Shown: one piece after another, positions 1 through 8,873 of the stretch | Layout of the letters: every line of letters starts with the position of its first letter | Position numbering within the stretch: the first letter of the stretch is position 1 | From: Polyangiaceae bacterium | GTDB taxonomy: Bacteria; Myxococcota_A; Polyangia; Polyangiales; Polyangiaceae | DNA length: 48,331 nucleotides | Assembly (NCBI GenBank): GCA_025453595.1 | Contig: JALOQB010000003.1 | Coordinates: 1 to 48,331 of the forward strand | Direction of reading: 5' to 3' | Translations under genes and position numbers: made by a program | Notes under the pieces: model-generated | The model's database searches: none | What the model saw: the letters and a program-made list of their open reading frames with translations, nothing else | What the model was told of the DNA's origin: nothing

Positions 1-678
1 TTCATCGTCGAGGAGGTGCTCGCTCGCTGGGAGAGCGTCACCGGCGGCAACGCCGGGCTGATGGTCGGCCAGCCGCAGATGTTCGGCTGGACGGTCGGCT
101 CGGGCGCGCCGTTCTACTTCCTGTGCCTCGTGATCGCGGTCGCGTGCACGCTGGCGGTGCTGAACCTGCTGCGCTCGCCCACTGGCCGCGCCTTCGTCGC
201 GATCCGCGACAGCGAGATCTCGGCGCAGAGCATGGGCATCCACCTCGCCTACTACAAGACGCTGAGCTTCGCGATCAGCGCGGCGCTGGCGGGCATCGGC
301 GGCGCGCTGTACGCGCACATGATCCGCTTCCTGAGCCCCGACCAGTTCAACATCATCCAGTCGATCGACCTGCTGCTGATGGTCGTCATCGGCGGGCTGG
401 GCAGCGTGCACGGTGCCTTCCTCGGCGCGATCTTCCTGATCGGCATGCCGCAGGCGATCAGCGCGTTCAAGGACGTGCTGCCCGAGGCGATCGGCAACGC
501 ACCGGGCCTGAAGGCGGTGATCTACGGCGCCGTGCTGATCGCCTTCGTGCTGTTCGAACCGATGGGGCTGTACGGACGCTGGCTGAAGGTCCGCGCGTGG
601 TTCCAGCTCTTCCCCTTCTACCGCAAGGGCCTGTTCAAGCGGCAGAAGGCGTTCCAGAAATCAGACCGGCTGCGCTAG
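1..678 (+). CDS. livM: Branched-chain amino-acid ABC transporter permease LivM (5' end outside window)
   Basis: The reading frame is open from base 1, so the N-terminal half lies upstream of the window. The visible ~225 residues hold hydrophobic membrane segments. They include the LivM-type stretch with the SMGI (EAA-like) loop that contacts the ATPases, followed by a [13 protein letters not shown] segment. The protein forms the inner-membrane channel for Leu/Ile/Val uptake with a LivH partner. It ends with a basic cytoplasmic tail ([14 protein letters not shown]). livG follows after 2 bp and livF after that, so this is one operon. Gly codons here are almost all GGC, unlike the GGG-rich use further downstream, which may mean foreign (possibly beta-proteobacterial) origin; that is inference. 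Confidence 0.93.
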   Translation, partial: FIVEEVLARWESVTGGNAGLMVGQPQMFGWTVGSGAPFYFLCLVIAVACTLAVLNLLRSPTGRAFVAIRDSEISAQSMGIHLAYYKTLSFAISAALAGIGGALYAHMIRFLSPDQFNIIQSIDLLLMVVIGGLGSVHGAFLGAIFLIGMPQAISAFKDVLPEAIGNAPGLKAVIYGAVLIAFVLFEPMGLYGRWLKVRAWFQLFPFYRKGLFKRQKAFQKSDRLR

Positions 679-680
679 CG

Positions 681-1463
681 ATGCAGGACGTGCTGCTCTC
701 GGCGAAGAAGCTGCAGGTGCGCTTCGGCGGCGTACTGGCGGTCAACGACGTCAGCTTCGACGTGCGCCGCGGCGAGGTGTTCACGCTGATCGGCCCCAAC
801 GGCGCCGGCAAGACCACCGTGTTCAACCTGATCACCGGCGTCTACCGGCCAGACCCCGGAGGTTCCATACAGCTGGGCACCACCGAGCTGACGCGGCTGC
901 CGGCCTCCCGGGTGGCGGCGGCGGGGGTGGCGCGGACCTTCCAGAACATCCGGCTTTTTGCCCGGCTGACGGTGCTGGAGAACGTGCTGGTGGCCTGCGA
1001 GAACTCGCGGGGGACGGGGCTGGGGGCGGCGCTGCTGCGGACCGGGGCGTTCTTCGAGGACGAGGCGAAGCTGGCCGAGCGAGCGATGAAGCTGCTGGCG
1101 GTGTTCAAGCTGGATGGCATGGCGGATCAGCCGTCGACCTCGCTGTCCTACGGCAACCAGCGGCGGCTCGAGATCGCGCGGGCGATGATGCTGAACCCGA
1201 AGGTGGTGCTGCTGGACGAGCCAGCGGCGGGGATGAACTACGGGGAGGCCGAGGGGCTGAAGGAGCAGATCCGGTGGCTGCGCGATGAGTTTGCGGTCAC
1301 GGTGGTGCTGGTCGAGCACAACATGCAGGTGGTGATGGGGGTGTGCGAGCAGATCCACGTGCTGGACCACGGCGAGACGATCGCGGAGGGGACGCCGGAG
1401 CAGGTGCGCCGTGACCCGAAGGTGCTGGCCGCCTACCTGGGCGAGGACGAGGGGGCGGCGTGA
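681..1463 (+). CDS. livG: Branched-chain amino-acid ABC transporter ATP-binding protein LivG
   Basis: This 260-residue ABC ATPase energises the LivHM permease. The Walker A motif GPNGAGKTT lies at residues 38-46. A LivG-type signature ([14 protein letters not shown]) and Walker B ([12 protein letters not shown]) follow, and the switch His sits in VLVEHNM. Length fits the family. The ATG at 681 is 2 bp after the livM stop. It was chosen because the frame continues open upstream only as an out-of-frame shadow of livM. The 3' end overlaps livF by 4 bp, indicating translational coupling. Base usage changes near position 855: before it Gly is mostly GGC, after it mostly GGG. The gene therefore looks mosaic. 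Confidence 0.95.
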   Translation: MQDVLLSAKKLQVRFGGVLAVNDVSFDVRRGEVFTLIGPNGAGKTTVFNLITGVYRPDPGGSIQLGTTELTRLPASRVAAAGVARTFQNIRLFARLTVLENVLVACENSRGTGLGAALLRTGAFFEDEAKLAERAMKLLAVFKLDGMADQPSTSLSYGNQRRLEIARAMMLNPKVVLLDEPAAGMNYGEAEGLKEQIRWLRDEFAVTVVLVEHNMQVVMGVCEQIHVLDHGETIAEGTPEQVRRDPKVLAAYLGEDEGAA

Positions 1464-2218
1464 GGACCGCCCACCCGACCCGCCAGCCCCCCTCGACCCC
1501 CGAGGGGCAGCCCCTGCTCCAGGTCCAGGATCTACGGGTCAATTACGGGGGCATCGAGGCGCTCAAGGGGGTATCCATCGAGGTCCGTCGGGGCGAGGTG
1601 GTGGCGTTGATCGGGGCCAACGGCGCGGGCAAGACGACCACGCTCCGGGCCATCGCGCGGCTGCTGCAGCCGAGGCAAGGGCGCGTCGTGTTTGACGGCC
1701 AGGACGTGGCGAGTCTGGGGCCCGAGGCGCTGGTCGAGCGGGGGGTCTCCCTGGTGCCCGAGGGGCGGGGGGTCTTCCCCAACCTGACCGTCCGCGAGAA
1801 CCTCGAGCTTGGCGCCTGGAACCACCGTTCCCCCTCGATCATGGCCGAGACCTTCGAGGACGTGGTGCAGCTCTTCCCGCGGCTCGGCGAGCGGATGAAG
1901 CAGGACGCGGGGACGCTCTCCGGCGGGGAGCAGCAGATGCTCGCGATCGGCCGGGCGGTCATGGCGCGCCCCGCGCTGCTCTTGCTGGACGAGCCGAGCC
2001 TGGGCATCGCCCCCAAGCTGGTCATGGATATCTTCCGCGCCATCCGGGCCATCGCGGCCTCCGGGACGACCATCCTGGTCGTCGAGCAGAACACCCGCGT
2101 CGCCCTGGGGTCGAGCCAGCGCGCCTACGTGCTCCGCACCGGGGAGGTGTTGCGGCAGGGGGTCTCTCGGGAGCTGGCGCAGGACCCGGAGATCCAGAAG
2201 GCCTACCTCGGCGGCTAA
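1460..2218 (+). CDS. livF: Branched-chain amino-acid ABC transporter ATP-binding protein LivF
   Basis: This is the 252-residue second ATPase of the Liv importer. It has Walker A GANGAGKTTT, the signature LSGGEQQMLAIGRAV, Walker B LLLLDEPSLGIAP and the switch His replaced by Gln (VVEQNTR), as is normal for LivF. It starts at a GTG whose last two bases overlap the livG TGA, a 4-bp overlap typical of coupled translation. About 20 non-conserved residues precede the ATPase fold, so a later start is possible. It is the last gene of the operon. A histidine kinase follows after 39 bp on the same strand. Confidence 0.94.
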   Translation: MRTAHPTRQPPSTPEGQPLLQVQDLRVNYGGIEALKGVSIEVRRGEVVALIGANGAGKTTTLRAIARLLQPRQGRVVFDGQDVASLGPEALVERGVSLVPEGRGVFPNLTVRENLELGAWNHRSPSIMAETFEDVVQLFPRLGERMKQDAGTLSGGEQQMLAIGRAVMARPALLLLDEPSLGIAPKLVMDIFRAIRAIAASGTTILVVEQNTRVALGSSQRAYVLRTGEVLRQGVSRELAQDPEIQKAYLGG

Positions 2219-2257
2219 CCCCCCACCCGTTTCATCCATCCTGCTCCCGGTGCTACG

Positions 2258-3493
2258 ATGAGCGCCATGTCCGAGGGGGAATCGAACACCAACCGAGCGC
2301 CATCGCTCAAGCCGTTCGAAGGGGCGCGGCTGGCGCTGCTGAGGCTGGGGCTTCAGCACACGGAAGAGCTGGAGCGATCGCTGGTCGCAGCGGCCCGTAT
2401 CTGCGCCGAATCGATGAAGGTTCACCGGGTGGGGATCTGGGTCTTTGACGGGGCCGATCGGATCCGCAGCGTGGCGATCCTGGACGAGCACAACCTGGCC
2501 TGCGGTCCGGGTCATATCTTCGACCTGTCCACCTGCCCGGCCTACGCCGCGGCGATCCGCTCCCGCCGGATCATCGCCGTGACGGACGCCGAGCAGGACC
2601 CGAAGACCTGCGAGATGCGCGAGCTGTATCTGCGGCCTCACGGCATCACGTCGATGATGGATGCGCCCTTCTACGCGGACGGCGAGATCCTGGGGGTCAT
2701 CTGCGTGGAGCACATCGGCCCCCTGCGCGAGTGGTCCCAGGCAGACTGCGATTTCGCGGCAACCGTCGCGGACATCGTGTCTTCCCTGTTCCAGCAGGCC
2801 CGCCGCCTGGAGAGCGAGGCCCAGCTGTCGTCCCTGCGGGAGCGCCTGGCCAACGCCGAGCGCATGCACTCCCTCGCCCGGCTGGCTGCCGGCGTCGCGC
2901 ACGATCTGAACAACCTGCTGTCGGTCATCCTGCTCAACGCGGGGGCGCTGCCTTCGAGCGCCCAGGCGCGCACCATCGAGGAGCAATGCCAGGCCGGCGC
3001 CACCCTCGCCCGCCAGCTTCTGGCCTTTGCCCGGGATACCCCGCCGGAGGTCGAGGTCTTTGACCTGAGGGACACCCTCGCGGGGATGGAGAGCCTGCTG
3101 CGCTCCACCCTGGGCCCGGGGATCCAGCTCAGCCTGAGCCTTGGCCATGAGCCCCTCGAGATCCAGGCGAACAAGGGGGAGTTCCAGCAGATCCTGCTCA
3201 ACCTGGCCTTCAACGCCCGGGAGGCGATGCCCCGGGGCGGTCATTTTTCCCTCGAAGGGGGCCTGCTGGGGGGTCAGGTCACCCTGCGAGCCTCGGACGA
3301 TGGCGTCGGCATGACCCCGGAGACCCAGGCGCGCGCGTTTGATCCGTTCTTCACCACCCGGAAGGAGCGAGGGGGCACGGGCATGGGGCTCGCCATCGTG
3401 TACGGGGCCATGCGGCGGGCGCGGGGCGAGGTGTCGGTGCAGAGCGTGGAGGGCCAGGGGACCACCTTCGAGCTGCGGTGGGCCCAGGCCTGA
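2258..3493 (+). CDS. GAF-domain sensor histidine kinase
   Basis: This soluble 411-residue kinase has no membrane segment. Residues about 35-180 look like a GAF sensory domain. A short helical linker (about 180-205) follows, then an H-box with HDLNN in which H215 is the likely phosphoacceptor. The C-terminal HATPase domain has an N-box (LLNLAFNAREAM), G1 (DDGVGM), F-box (FDPFFTTR) and G2 (GTGMGLAI). The HDLNN H-box resembles NtrB/AtoS-type kinases. No response regulator is adjacent, so it is probably an orphan whose partner lies elsewhere; the regulator at 9875-10963 is too far to assume pairing. The gene converges on the ArsA-type gene with 6 bp between stop codons. Confidence 0.92.
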   Translation: MSAMSEGESNTNRAPSLKPFEGARLALLRLGLQHTEELERSLVAAARICAESMKVHRVGIWVFDGADRIRSVAILDEHNLACGPGHIFDLSTCPAYAAAIRSRRIIAVTDAEQDPKTCEMRELYLRPHGITSMMDAPFYADGEILGVICVEHIGPLREWSQADCDFAATVADIVSSLFQQARRLESEAQLSSLRERLANAERMHSLARLAAGVAHDLNNLLSVILLNAGALPSSAQARTIEEQCQAGATLARQLLAFARDTPPEVEVFDLRDTLAGMESLLRSTLGPGIQLSLSLGHEPLEIQANKGEFQQILLNLAFNAREAMPRGGHFSLEGGLLGGQVTLRASDDGVGMTPETQARAFDPFFTTRKERGGTGMGLAIVYGAMRRARGEVSVQSVEGQGTTFELRWAQA

Positions 3494-3499
3494 GGGGGT

Positions 3500-4642
3500 T
3501 CAGGGGGCCAGCACCCGGGCGACCTCGGCCAGCGTGCGGACGTCGTGGACGTCGTAGGGGAGCGCGGGCACATCGACGCGGAGGGGGGGCGAGGAGGAGC
3601 GCGCCAGGGCCTCGTCGAGGCGGCGGAGGCGCAGGCGATCGAGCTGGGCCTGGCGCCGCTCGTCGTCGAGGGCCGAGACCAGGCGCTCGGCGGCGTCGTC
3701 GTCGAGGGAGAGGGGCAAGGACCGGAGCGCCTCGCGGGCCGCGTCGGCGCCGGCCTGGAGCGCGGAGGCCTGGTGGAGCCGGTTCACCACGAAGGCGTCG
3801 CGCGGCATGCCCTGCTCTTCGAGGCGCTCGCTGAAGAAGAGCACCTCCTGGATGGCCATGGGAGAAGGGCTGGTCACCAGCACGTAGGCGACGTCGGGGG
3901 CCCGCAAGGTCCGGGCGACCTCCTGGGCGCGCTCCTTGAAGCCGCCGAAGAGGTCGTTGAGCTCGGTGACAAACTGGGCCACCTGCTCGAGGAAATCGCC
4001 GCCGGTCAACTTGCCGATGCCCTTGAGCACCACGGCCGCGCTCTTGGCGAGGATGTTGAAGCTGAGCTTCCCCGACTCCTGGAAGGCCTCGATGAACCAG
4101 CGCATCGCGGCGCTGTCGAGGGCGTCGACCAGCCGCTGCGGTGCGTCGAGGAAGTCGAGGGCGTTGGCGGTCGGGGGCGTATCGAGCAGGATGAGGTCGA
4201 AGGCCCCGTCGGTCTTCACCGCGTGGAGCTTCTCCATGGCCATGTACTCGTGGGTGCCCGCGAGGGAGGTCGAGACGTACTGGTACAGGCGGTTGTGCAG
4301 GATCCGATCGCGGGCCTGCGGCGAGGAGGCGTACCGGTGCACCAGCTCATCGAAGGTGCTCTTGGTGTCGAGCATCATCACCGTCAGGGTGCCTCGCACC
4401 GGGAGCCCGGCGTCGCGGAAGCGCTGCGGATCGACGGTCTGGGCCTCGGTGGTCATGGCCTTGAGCCCCAGGCTGTTGGCCAGGCGCCGCGCCGGGTCGA
4501 TGGTCAGGCACAGGACGCGCTTGCCCCGGGCGGCGGCGGCCAGCCCCAGGGCCGCGGTGGTGGTGGTCTTGCCAACCCCCCCGGAACCGACCACGAGGAT
4601 CACACGGCGAGAGTCGAGCAACTTTTCCAGCGACAAGGCCAT
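3500..4642 (-). CDS. ArsA/Get3-family P-loop ATPase
   Basis: The 380-residue protein opens with a deviant Walker A, GSGGVGKTT (residues 19-27), then TIDPARRLANSLG, the A-loop style motif of ArsA_ATPase proteins. LLDTPPTANALDFLDAP (switch II) follows. It matches the single-domain, actinobacterial-type branch of the ArsA family rather than duplicated ArsA pumps, and no arsB or arsenate genes are near. Function in this branch is not settled; an ATP-driven dimeric carrier or anion-related role is only inferred from the family name. A second paralogue, often paired in other phyla, is absent here. The divergent small gene at 4723 may share its promoter region. Confidence 0.85.
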   Translation of the reverse strand: MALSLEKLLDSRRVILVVGSGGVGKTTTTAALGLAAAARGKRVLCLTIDPARRLANSLGLKAMTTEAQTVDPQRFRDAGLPVRGTLTVMMLDTKSTFDELVHRYASSPQARDRILHNRLYQYVSTSLAGTHEYMAMEKLHAVKTDGAFDLILLDTPPTANALDFLDAPQRLVDALDSAAMRWFIEAFQESGKLSFNILAKSAAVVLKGIGKLTGGDFLEQVAQFVTELNDLFGGFKERAQEVARTLRAPDVAYVLVTSPSPMAIQEVLFFSERLEEQGMPRDAFVVNRLHQASALQAGADAAREALRSLPLSLDDDAAERLVSALDDERRQAQLDRLRLRRLDEALARSSSPPLRVDVPALPYDVHDVRTLAEVARVLAP

Positions 4643-4722
4643 CTGGCCCTAGCACCGCCCGCCGTGGGCAGACAAGACCGAAAAGTTGTCTCCATGGCCT
4701 CTGGCGCGGAAAAATCCGTCCG

Positions 4723-5121
4723 ATGGATCACCTGGATCAGGACCGAAGGCAGCGCCGTAGCGACGACCCGATCACCGCGCTCCACTACCAGCTCGCCCAC
4801 GCGCGCTACCGGGGGGGCTTCGAGGCGCTGGTGCTGGTGGACCAGGCGGGCATGCTGGTGGCAGGGGCCGGCGCCTGGCCCGTCTGCGAGGAGCTGGCGG
4901 CCTTCGCGCCCTTGCTGGAGGAGGCGCGCCTGCGCGGCCCTTGCCTCCCCCCCGAGCTGTTCCGGCTGCGGCCCGAGGTGCGGCTCCAGCGGCTGAAGAT
5001 CCAGGGGAGCACGGTGCTCCTGGCGGCCCGCGGGGCCGGCGAGGAGACCGAAGAATCCCTCACCTCGGCGGCCCGTGGCTGCCTCCGGATCCTCTCGTCT
5101 CAGGCAGAATTCACCGCCTGA
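4723..5121 (+). CDS. Small protein, possibly roadblock/LC7-like (unknown function)
   Basis: The 132-residue protein has no signal peptide or membrane segment. The core (about residues 34-125) alternates short hydrophobic strands and helices: EALVLVDQAGMLVAGAG, then a helical stretch, then STVLLAARG and a final helix. Strand-turn-strand around a Gly near an Asp-Gln is reminiscent of roadblock/LC7 proteins, which act as small-GTPase regulators. No MglA-like GTPase is in the window, so the assignment is weak. The ATG at 4723 lies 80 bp from the start of the divergent ArsA-type gene, suggesting a shared regulatory region. Confidence 0.6.
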   Translation: MDHLDQDRRQRRSDDPITALHYQLAHARYRGGFEALVLVDQAGMLVAGAGAWPVCEELAAFAPLLEEARLRGPCLPPELFRLRPEVRLQRLKIQGSTVLLAARGAGEETEESLTSAARGCLRILSSQAEFTA

Positions 5122-5230
5122 GCCCCTGCGACCCCGGCACATCCGAAGGGCGAGAGCGCGGAAGACCCCTCTACCCAACGGGGCCGATTGGGCTAGATTA
5201 AGGCGTTACCTTCACCCCAAGGATGACTCG

Positions 5231-7435
5231 ATGACTCGACGCACACGCACCCTCCTTATTTTTCCGATGCTGTCCCTCGCGCTGGGGTGCAACAGCATCG
5301 CCGGTCTCAACGAGCTGGAGGGCGTGGATTGCGTCGGCCCCGAATGCGGCGCCGGCGGCGAGGCAGGGCAAGGAGAAGGGGGCGCCGGGGCCGGGGGCTC
5401 CGGGGGCGCCGGGGCCGGCGGGGGCGGCTCCGGGGGCGTCGCCAGCGGCGCGGGGGGCAGCTCGGGCGATGGCGGCTCCGCAGGAAACGCGGGCGCTGCG
5501 GGTGATGCAGGCCAGGCAGGCGACGCGGGCTCCGCGGGTGACGCGGGCTCCGCGGGTGATGCGGGTTCCGCTGGCGATGCGGGCTCCGCTGGCGACGGCG
5601 GTTCGGCCGGCGATGGCGGCTCCGCAGGGGACGCGGGCTCCGCTGGCGACGGTGGGTCCGCGGGCGACGCGGGCTCCGCGGGCGACGGCGGTTCCGGGGG
5701 GGCAAGCTGCGTCCCGACCACCTGCGAGGCCCTCGGTCGCAACTGCGGTGACGTGGACGATGGGTGCGGCAGCACCATCAACTGCGGTACCTGCTCCGAC
5801 CCCCTGAGCTGCGGCGCGGCGCCGGGTCGACCCAACCTCTGCGGCTGTGTCCCCAACCAGTTCCTCTGCTCTCCGACCAACGAGCTGCGCCAGTGCAGCC
5901 CGGACGGCTCCACCAGCTTCCTGGTGGCCCAGTGCCCGGACGGCGCCTGCAACGCCGCCTCCGCCAAGTGCGACACCTGCATCCCCGGCACCAAATACTG
6001 TTCGGGGAAGCAGCTCTTCACCTGCAACGGGGACGGCACCAGCGGTACCCCGGGCACCCAGTGCCTGGCCTCCCAGATCTGCGACCCCACCGGCGCGGGG
6101 GAGTGCGACATCTGCGTGGCCAGCGGTTTCTTCTGCGTGGGTTCGAACCTGAGGCAGTGCAACGAGCTGGGCAAGGGCTCCTCGGTCAAGGACACCTGCG
6201 GGAACGACAACCTGTGCGCCCGCGGTGTCTTCCTCGGCAAGTGCCCGACGCCGGTCTGCCAGCCCGGCGAGCGCCGCTGCTCCGGGGCCGCCGCCCAGGT
6301 CTGCAACGCCCAGCAAGACGGCTGGGACACCGTCGAGACCTGCGCCACCGCGGCCCTCTGCGGCAAGACCGAGAAAGGCATCTGCGATGCCCCCGCCTGC
6401 CAGCCCGGGGAAACCTCCTGCGAGGGCAACTCGCAGAAGCTCTGCAACGCGGATCAGACCGACTTCAACCTGATCCCCTGCGCGCTTCCGACCCCCGTGT
6501 GCGAGAACGGAGCATGCGCGGCCCGGGGGCCTCAGATGGTGCTGGCCCAGTCGAGCGAGGGGGTCCAGTTCTACATCGACACGACCGAGGTGACGACCTC
6601 GCAATACCAGGCGTTCCTCGACGCGCAGGTGCCGCTCCAGTCCGTCACCATGGAACCCTCGGTCTGCAGCTGGAACACCTCGTACTGGGACGAAGTGAAC
6701 CCGCCCACGCAGGCCGGCCCCAACCGCCCCGCGACCCGGGTCGACTGGTGCGACGCCTACGCCTACTGCGCCTGGGCCGGAAAGCGGCTCTGTGGCAAGG
6801 TCGGCGGCGGCGCGCTCACCGCGGGTGAGATCTCCGATCGCTCGAAGTCGATGTGGTACGCCGCCTGCCGGGGCCCCTCGGATACCCTGTACCCCTACGG
6901 GAACGCCTACGCTGCCAATGCTTGCAACGGCAACGACCTCGGCAAGGGCGGCACCATCGATGTGGGCAGCGAGGCCTTCTGCCAGGGCGGCTTCGACGGG
7001 ATCTTCGACATGAGCGGCAACATCCAGGAGTGGGAAGACTCCTGCACCGGGACCGCCGGCGCCACCGATACCTGCCGCGTCCGCGGAGGCTTCTTCGGGT
7101 CCACCTCCTCCACCGGCCTGACCTGCGATGCCTTCAACCCCATCGTGCGCAATGTCAAGAGCTCGCCCGCCATCGGCTTCCGGTGCTGCGGTGATTTCTT
7201 AGGAGACAAAGCTCTCGCTCCCTGGCCCTACCCGCGCAATACTTATCCTCGTGGCAGTAGCTCCTCCTCCTCAGCAAGCGCACCTTCAACCTGGGTATCG
7301 CCTCGATCGCTACGAGCTGCTCTACCCGCTGGCCCAGGGCGGGATGGCCACCGTGTGGGTGGCGCGCCTCACCGGCAAGCACGGGTTCGAGAAGCTGGTG
7401 GCGATCAAGACGATCCTGCCCCAGTACGCCGATGA
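5231..7435 (+). CDS. Lipoprotein with Gly-rich linker, Cys-rich region and SUMF1-type domain
   Basis: The ATG at 5231 gives a lipoprotein signal with the Cys at residue 20 (LALGC). Residues about 40-158 are a Gly/Ala/Ser/Asp linker with GXX periodicity. Residues about 160-430 hold many Cys pairs in short repeated modules. From about 436 comes a formylglycine-generating-enzyme-like (SUMF1) fold ending in the typical GFRCC. The RGGFF segment lacks the first of the two catalytic FGE cysteines, so enzyme activity is unlikely; a surface or partner-binding role is inferred. The domain's natural end is near 7200. The frame nevertheless runs on about 77 codons to 7435, overlapping the kinase gene by 185 bp. 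A single T fewer at TTAG (7200-7203) would give a TAG stop just there. Confidence 0.83.
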   Translation: MTRRTRTLLIFPMLSLALGCNSIAGLNELEGVDCVGPECGAGGEAGQGEGGAGAGGSGGAGAGGGGSGGVASGAGGSSGDGGSAGNAGAAGDAGQAGDAGSAGDAGSAGDAGSAGDAGSAGDGGSAGDGGSAGDAGSAGDGGSAGDAGSAGDGGSGGASCVPTTCEALGRNCGDVDDGCGSTINCGTCSDPLSCGAAPGRPNLCGCVPNQFLCSPTNELRQCSPDGSTSFLVAQCPDGACNAASAKCDTCIPGTKYCSGKQLFTCNGDGTSGTPGTQCLASQICDPTGAGECDICVASGFFCVGSNLRQCNELGKGSSVKDTCGNDNLCARGVFLGKCPTPVCQPGERRCSGAAAQVCNAQQDGWDTVETCATAALCGKTEKGICDAPACQPGETSCEGNSQKLCNADQTDFNLIPCALPTPVCENGACAARGPQMVLAQSSEGVQFYIDTTEVTTSQYQAFLDAQVPLQSVTMEPSVCSWNTSYWDEVNPPTQAGPNRPATRVDWCDAYAYCAWAGKRLCGKVGGGALTAGEISDRSKSMWYAACRGPSDTLYPYGNAYAANACNGNDLGKGGTIDVGSEAFCQGGFDGIFDMSGNIQEWEDSCTGTAGATDTCRVRGGFFGSTSSTGLTCDAFNPIVRNVKSSPAIGFRCCGDFLGDKALAPWPYPRNTYPRGSSSSSSASAPSTWVSPRSLRAALPAGPGRDGHRVGGAPHRQARVREAGGDQDDPAPVRR
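5500..5700 (+). repeat. 18-bp-type tandem repeats coding a GDAGSA collagen-like linker
   Basis: Degenerate tandem units of 18 bp (for example GACGCGGGCTCCGCGGGT) code alternating GDA/GSA and GDG/GSA triplets. Gly falls at every third residue, as in bacterial collagen-like proteins, but without Pro. The units lie entirely in frame within the lipoprotein gene, so this is a coding minisatellite. It may vary in length by replication slippage without shifting the frame. Confidence 0.85.
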
Positions 7436-8873
7436 CCACGAGTTCCAGACCATGTTCCTCGACGAGGCAAGGCTGGCGGCCCGGATCCGCCACCCCAATG
7501 TCGCCGAGATCATGGACCTGGGCGAGGAGAACAACACCCTCTTCCTCGTCATGGAGTGGGTCGACGGCGACTCCCTCGCGCGGCTCTACAACGCGGTCAT
7601 CAAGTCCGGGGCGCGGTTCCCGATCGACGGCCTGGTGCGCATCGCCGCGGATTGCTGCGCGGGCCTCCATGCAGCCCATGAGCTCAAGGACGACCGAGGT
7701 CAGCTTCTGAACGTGGTTCACCGCGATGTGTCGCCGCAGAACATCCTGATCGGCGTCAGCGGCGTGACCAAGCTCATCGACTTCGGTGTCGCCAAGGCGG
7801 CCGGTCGCATGAGCCAGGAGACCTCCGCGGGCCTGGTGAAGGGCAAGATCCAGTACGCCTCCCCGGAGCAGGCCATGGGGAAGGCGCTGGATCGGCGCTC
7901 CGATCTCTGGGGGCTCGCCACGGTGATGTACCAGGTGCTCGCCGGTCGCCTCCCCTACGAGGGGGAAAACCAGCTCGCGACCCTCCACCTGCTGACCTCC
8001 GGCAAGCCGCCCAAGCCTCTTCCCACCACGGTCCCGCCATCCCTCGCGGCGGTGGTGCGCAAGGCGCTCGCGTATCGCCCCGAAGACCGCTACGCCACCG
8101 CCCTCGAGATGCAGCAGGCCCTCGAGGCCTGCATCTCGCCCATCCCGACCCAGAGCGAGGTCGCCGCCACGGTGCAGCGCTTCCTCGGGGATCGCGCCGA
8201 GAGCCGCAAGCGAGAGGTGGCCGAGGCACTGCAGGTGGTCTCCAGTCGCTCGCACCTGGCGCCGATCAGCGGCACTGGCTCCAACCCGGCTCGCCCCGCA
8301 TCGCCCTTCCCTCTCAGCGACTCCAACCCCGGCCTGCTCCCGCCCCAGTCGGGGGTGGTCGCGGTGGCTGCGCCCTTCGCCCCTCCGGCCGATGGGTCCC
8401 AGCCGGCACCCATCCCTCACGTCGCAACCGCCCTCACCGTCAACAAGTCCGCCAAGATGAGGGCAAAGCACTGGGTGGTCGGGGCCGGGGCTCTCCTCAC
8501 CACTGCAGGCGTCTGGACCGGGACCGCCGCCTTTGCCCTCCAGTCCAAGGCCAACGCGGCCCCCAGGAACGAGCCGACCAGCGCCTCCGCTGAGCCCGCG
8601 AAGACGGCAGAACCCGCGAAGACGGCAGAGCCGGCGAAGACCGCCGAGCCCGCAAAGACGGCAGAACCGGCCAAGACCGCTGAGCCCACCGAGCCGGCGA
8701 AGACGGCAGAGCCCGCGAAGACGGCCGAGCCGACGAAGACCGCCGAGCCTGCAAAGACGGCAGCAGTCAAGGCTCCCGAGCCTCCCAAGACCAGCGCACC
8801 GCCCTCGACCAGCAAGCCCCCCGTCGCCAAGCCTGGCGGCGGCAAGAAGAAGAAAAATGATGATGGTTTCTGA
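7251..8873 (+). CDS. Membrane Ser/Thr protein kinase with EPAKTA-repeat tail
   Basis: The 540-residue Hanks-type kinase starts at a GTG. The kinase domain begins at about residue 17 (Gly loop AQGGMATVW). It has the ATP-binding Lys in VAIK, the catalytic loop HRDVSPQN, DFG and an APE-like SPEQ. A membrane segment lies at about 407-430, followed by about ten copies of EPAKTA (about 446-504) and a Lys-rich end (GGKKKKNDDGF). By usual topology the kinase is cytoplasmic and the repeat tail periplasmic. No later in-frame start would keep the Gly loop, so the 185-bp overlap with the preceding frame is a real feature of this sequence. The next gene overlaps its end by 17 bp. Confidence 0.92.
   Translation: MAVAPPPQQAHLQPGYRLDRYELLYPLAQGGMATVWVARLTGKHGFEKLVAIKTILPQYADDHEFQTMFLDEARLAARIRHPNVAEIMDLGEENNTLFLVMEWVDGDSLARLYNAVIKSGARFPIDGLVRIAADCCAGLHAAHELKDDRGQLLNVVHRDVSPQNILIGVSGVTKLIDFGVAKAAGRMSQETSAGLVKGKIQYASPEQAMGKALDRRSDLWGLATVMYQVLAGRLPYEGENQLATLHLLTSGKPPKPLPTTVPPSLAAVVRKALAYRPEDRYATALEMQQALEACISPIPTQSEVAATVQRFLGDRAESRKREVAEALQVVSSRSHLAPISGTGSNPARPASPFPLSDSNPGLLPPQSGVVAVAAPFAPPADGSQPAPIPHVATALTVNKSAKMRAKHWVVGAGALLTTAGVWTGTAAFALQSKANAAPRNEPTSASAEPAKTAEPAKTAEPAKTAEPAKTAEPAKTAEPTEPAKTAEPAKTAEPTKTAEPAKTAAVKAPEPPKTSAPPSTSKPPVAKPGGGKKKKNDDGF
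8590..8762 (+). repeat. 18-bp tandem repeat coding EPAKTA units
   Basis: About nine to ten near-identical 18-bp units (GAGCCCGCGAAGACGGCA type), one of them interrupted by an extra EPT, code the Pro/Lys/Ala tail of the kinase. Such extended Pro-rich tails often span peptidoglycan. Unit number is likely to differ between strains because the units are in frame and highly similar. Confidence 0.85.

Noticed and set aside
1532-3244. Long minus-strand frame (570 codons) across livF and the histidine kinase
   Set aside because: It is antisense to two well-supported genes, has no recognisable domains and has the His/Gln/Arg-rich look of a GC-rich shadow frame.
3500-4642. Arsenic resistance operon
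   Set aside because: The ATPase is ArsA-like, but no arsB, arsC, arsR or arsD gene is near and the protein is single-domain.
5500-5700. Regular repeats considered as a CRISPR array
   Set aside because: Units are contiguous 18-bp tandem repeats without unique spacers and lie in frame in a lipoprotein gene; no cas genes are present.
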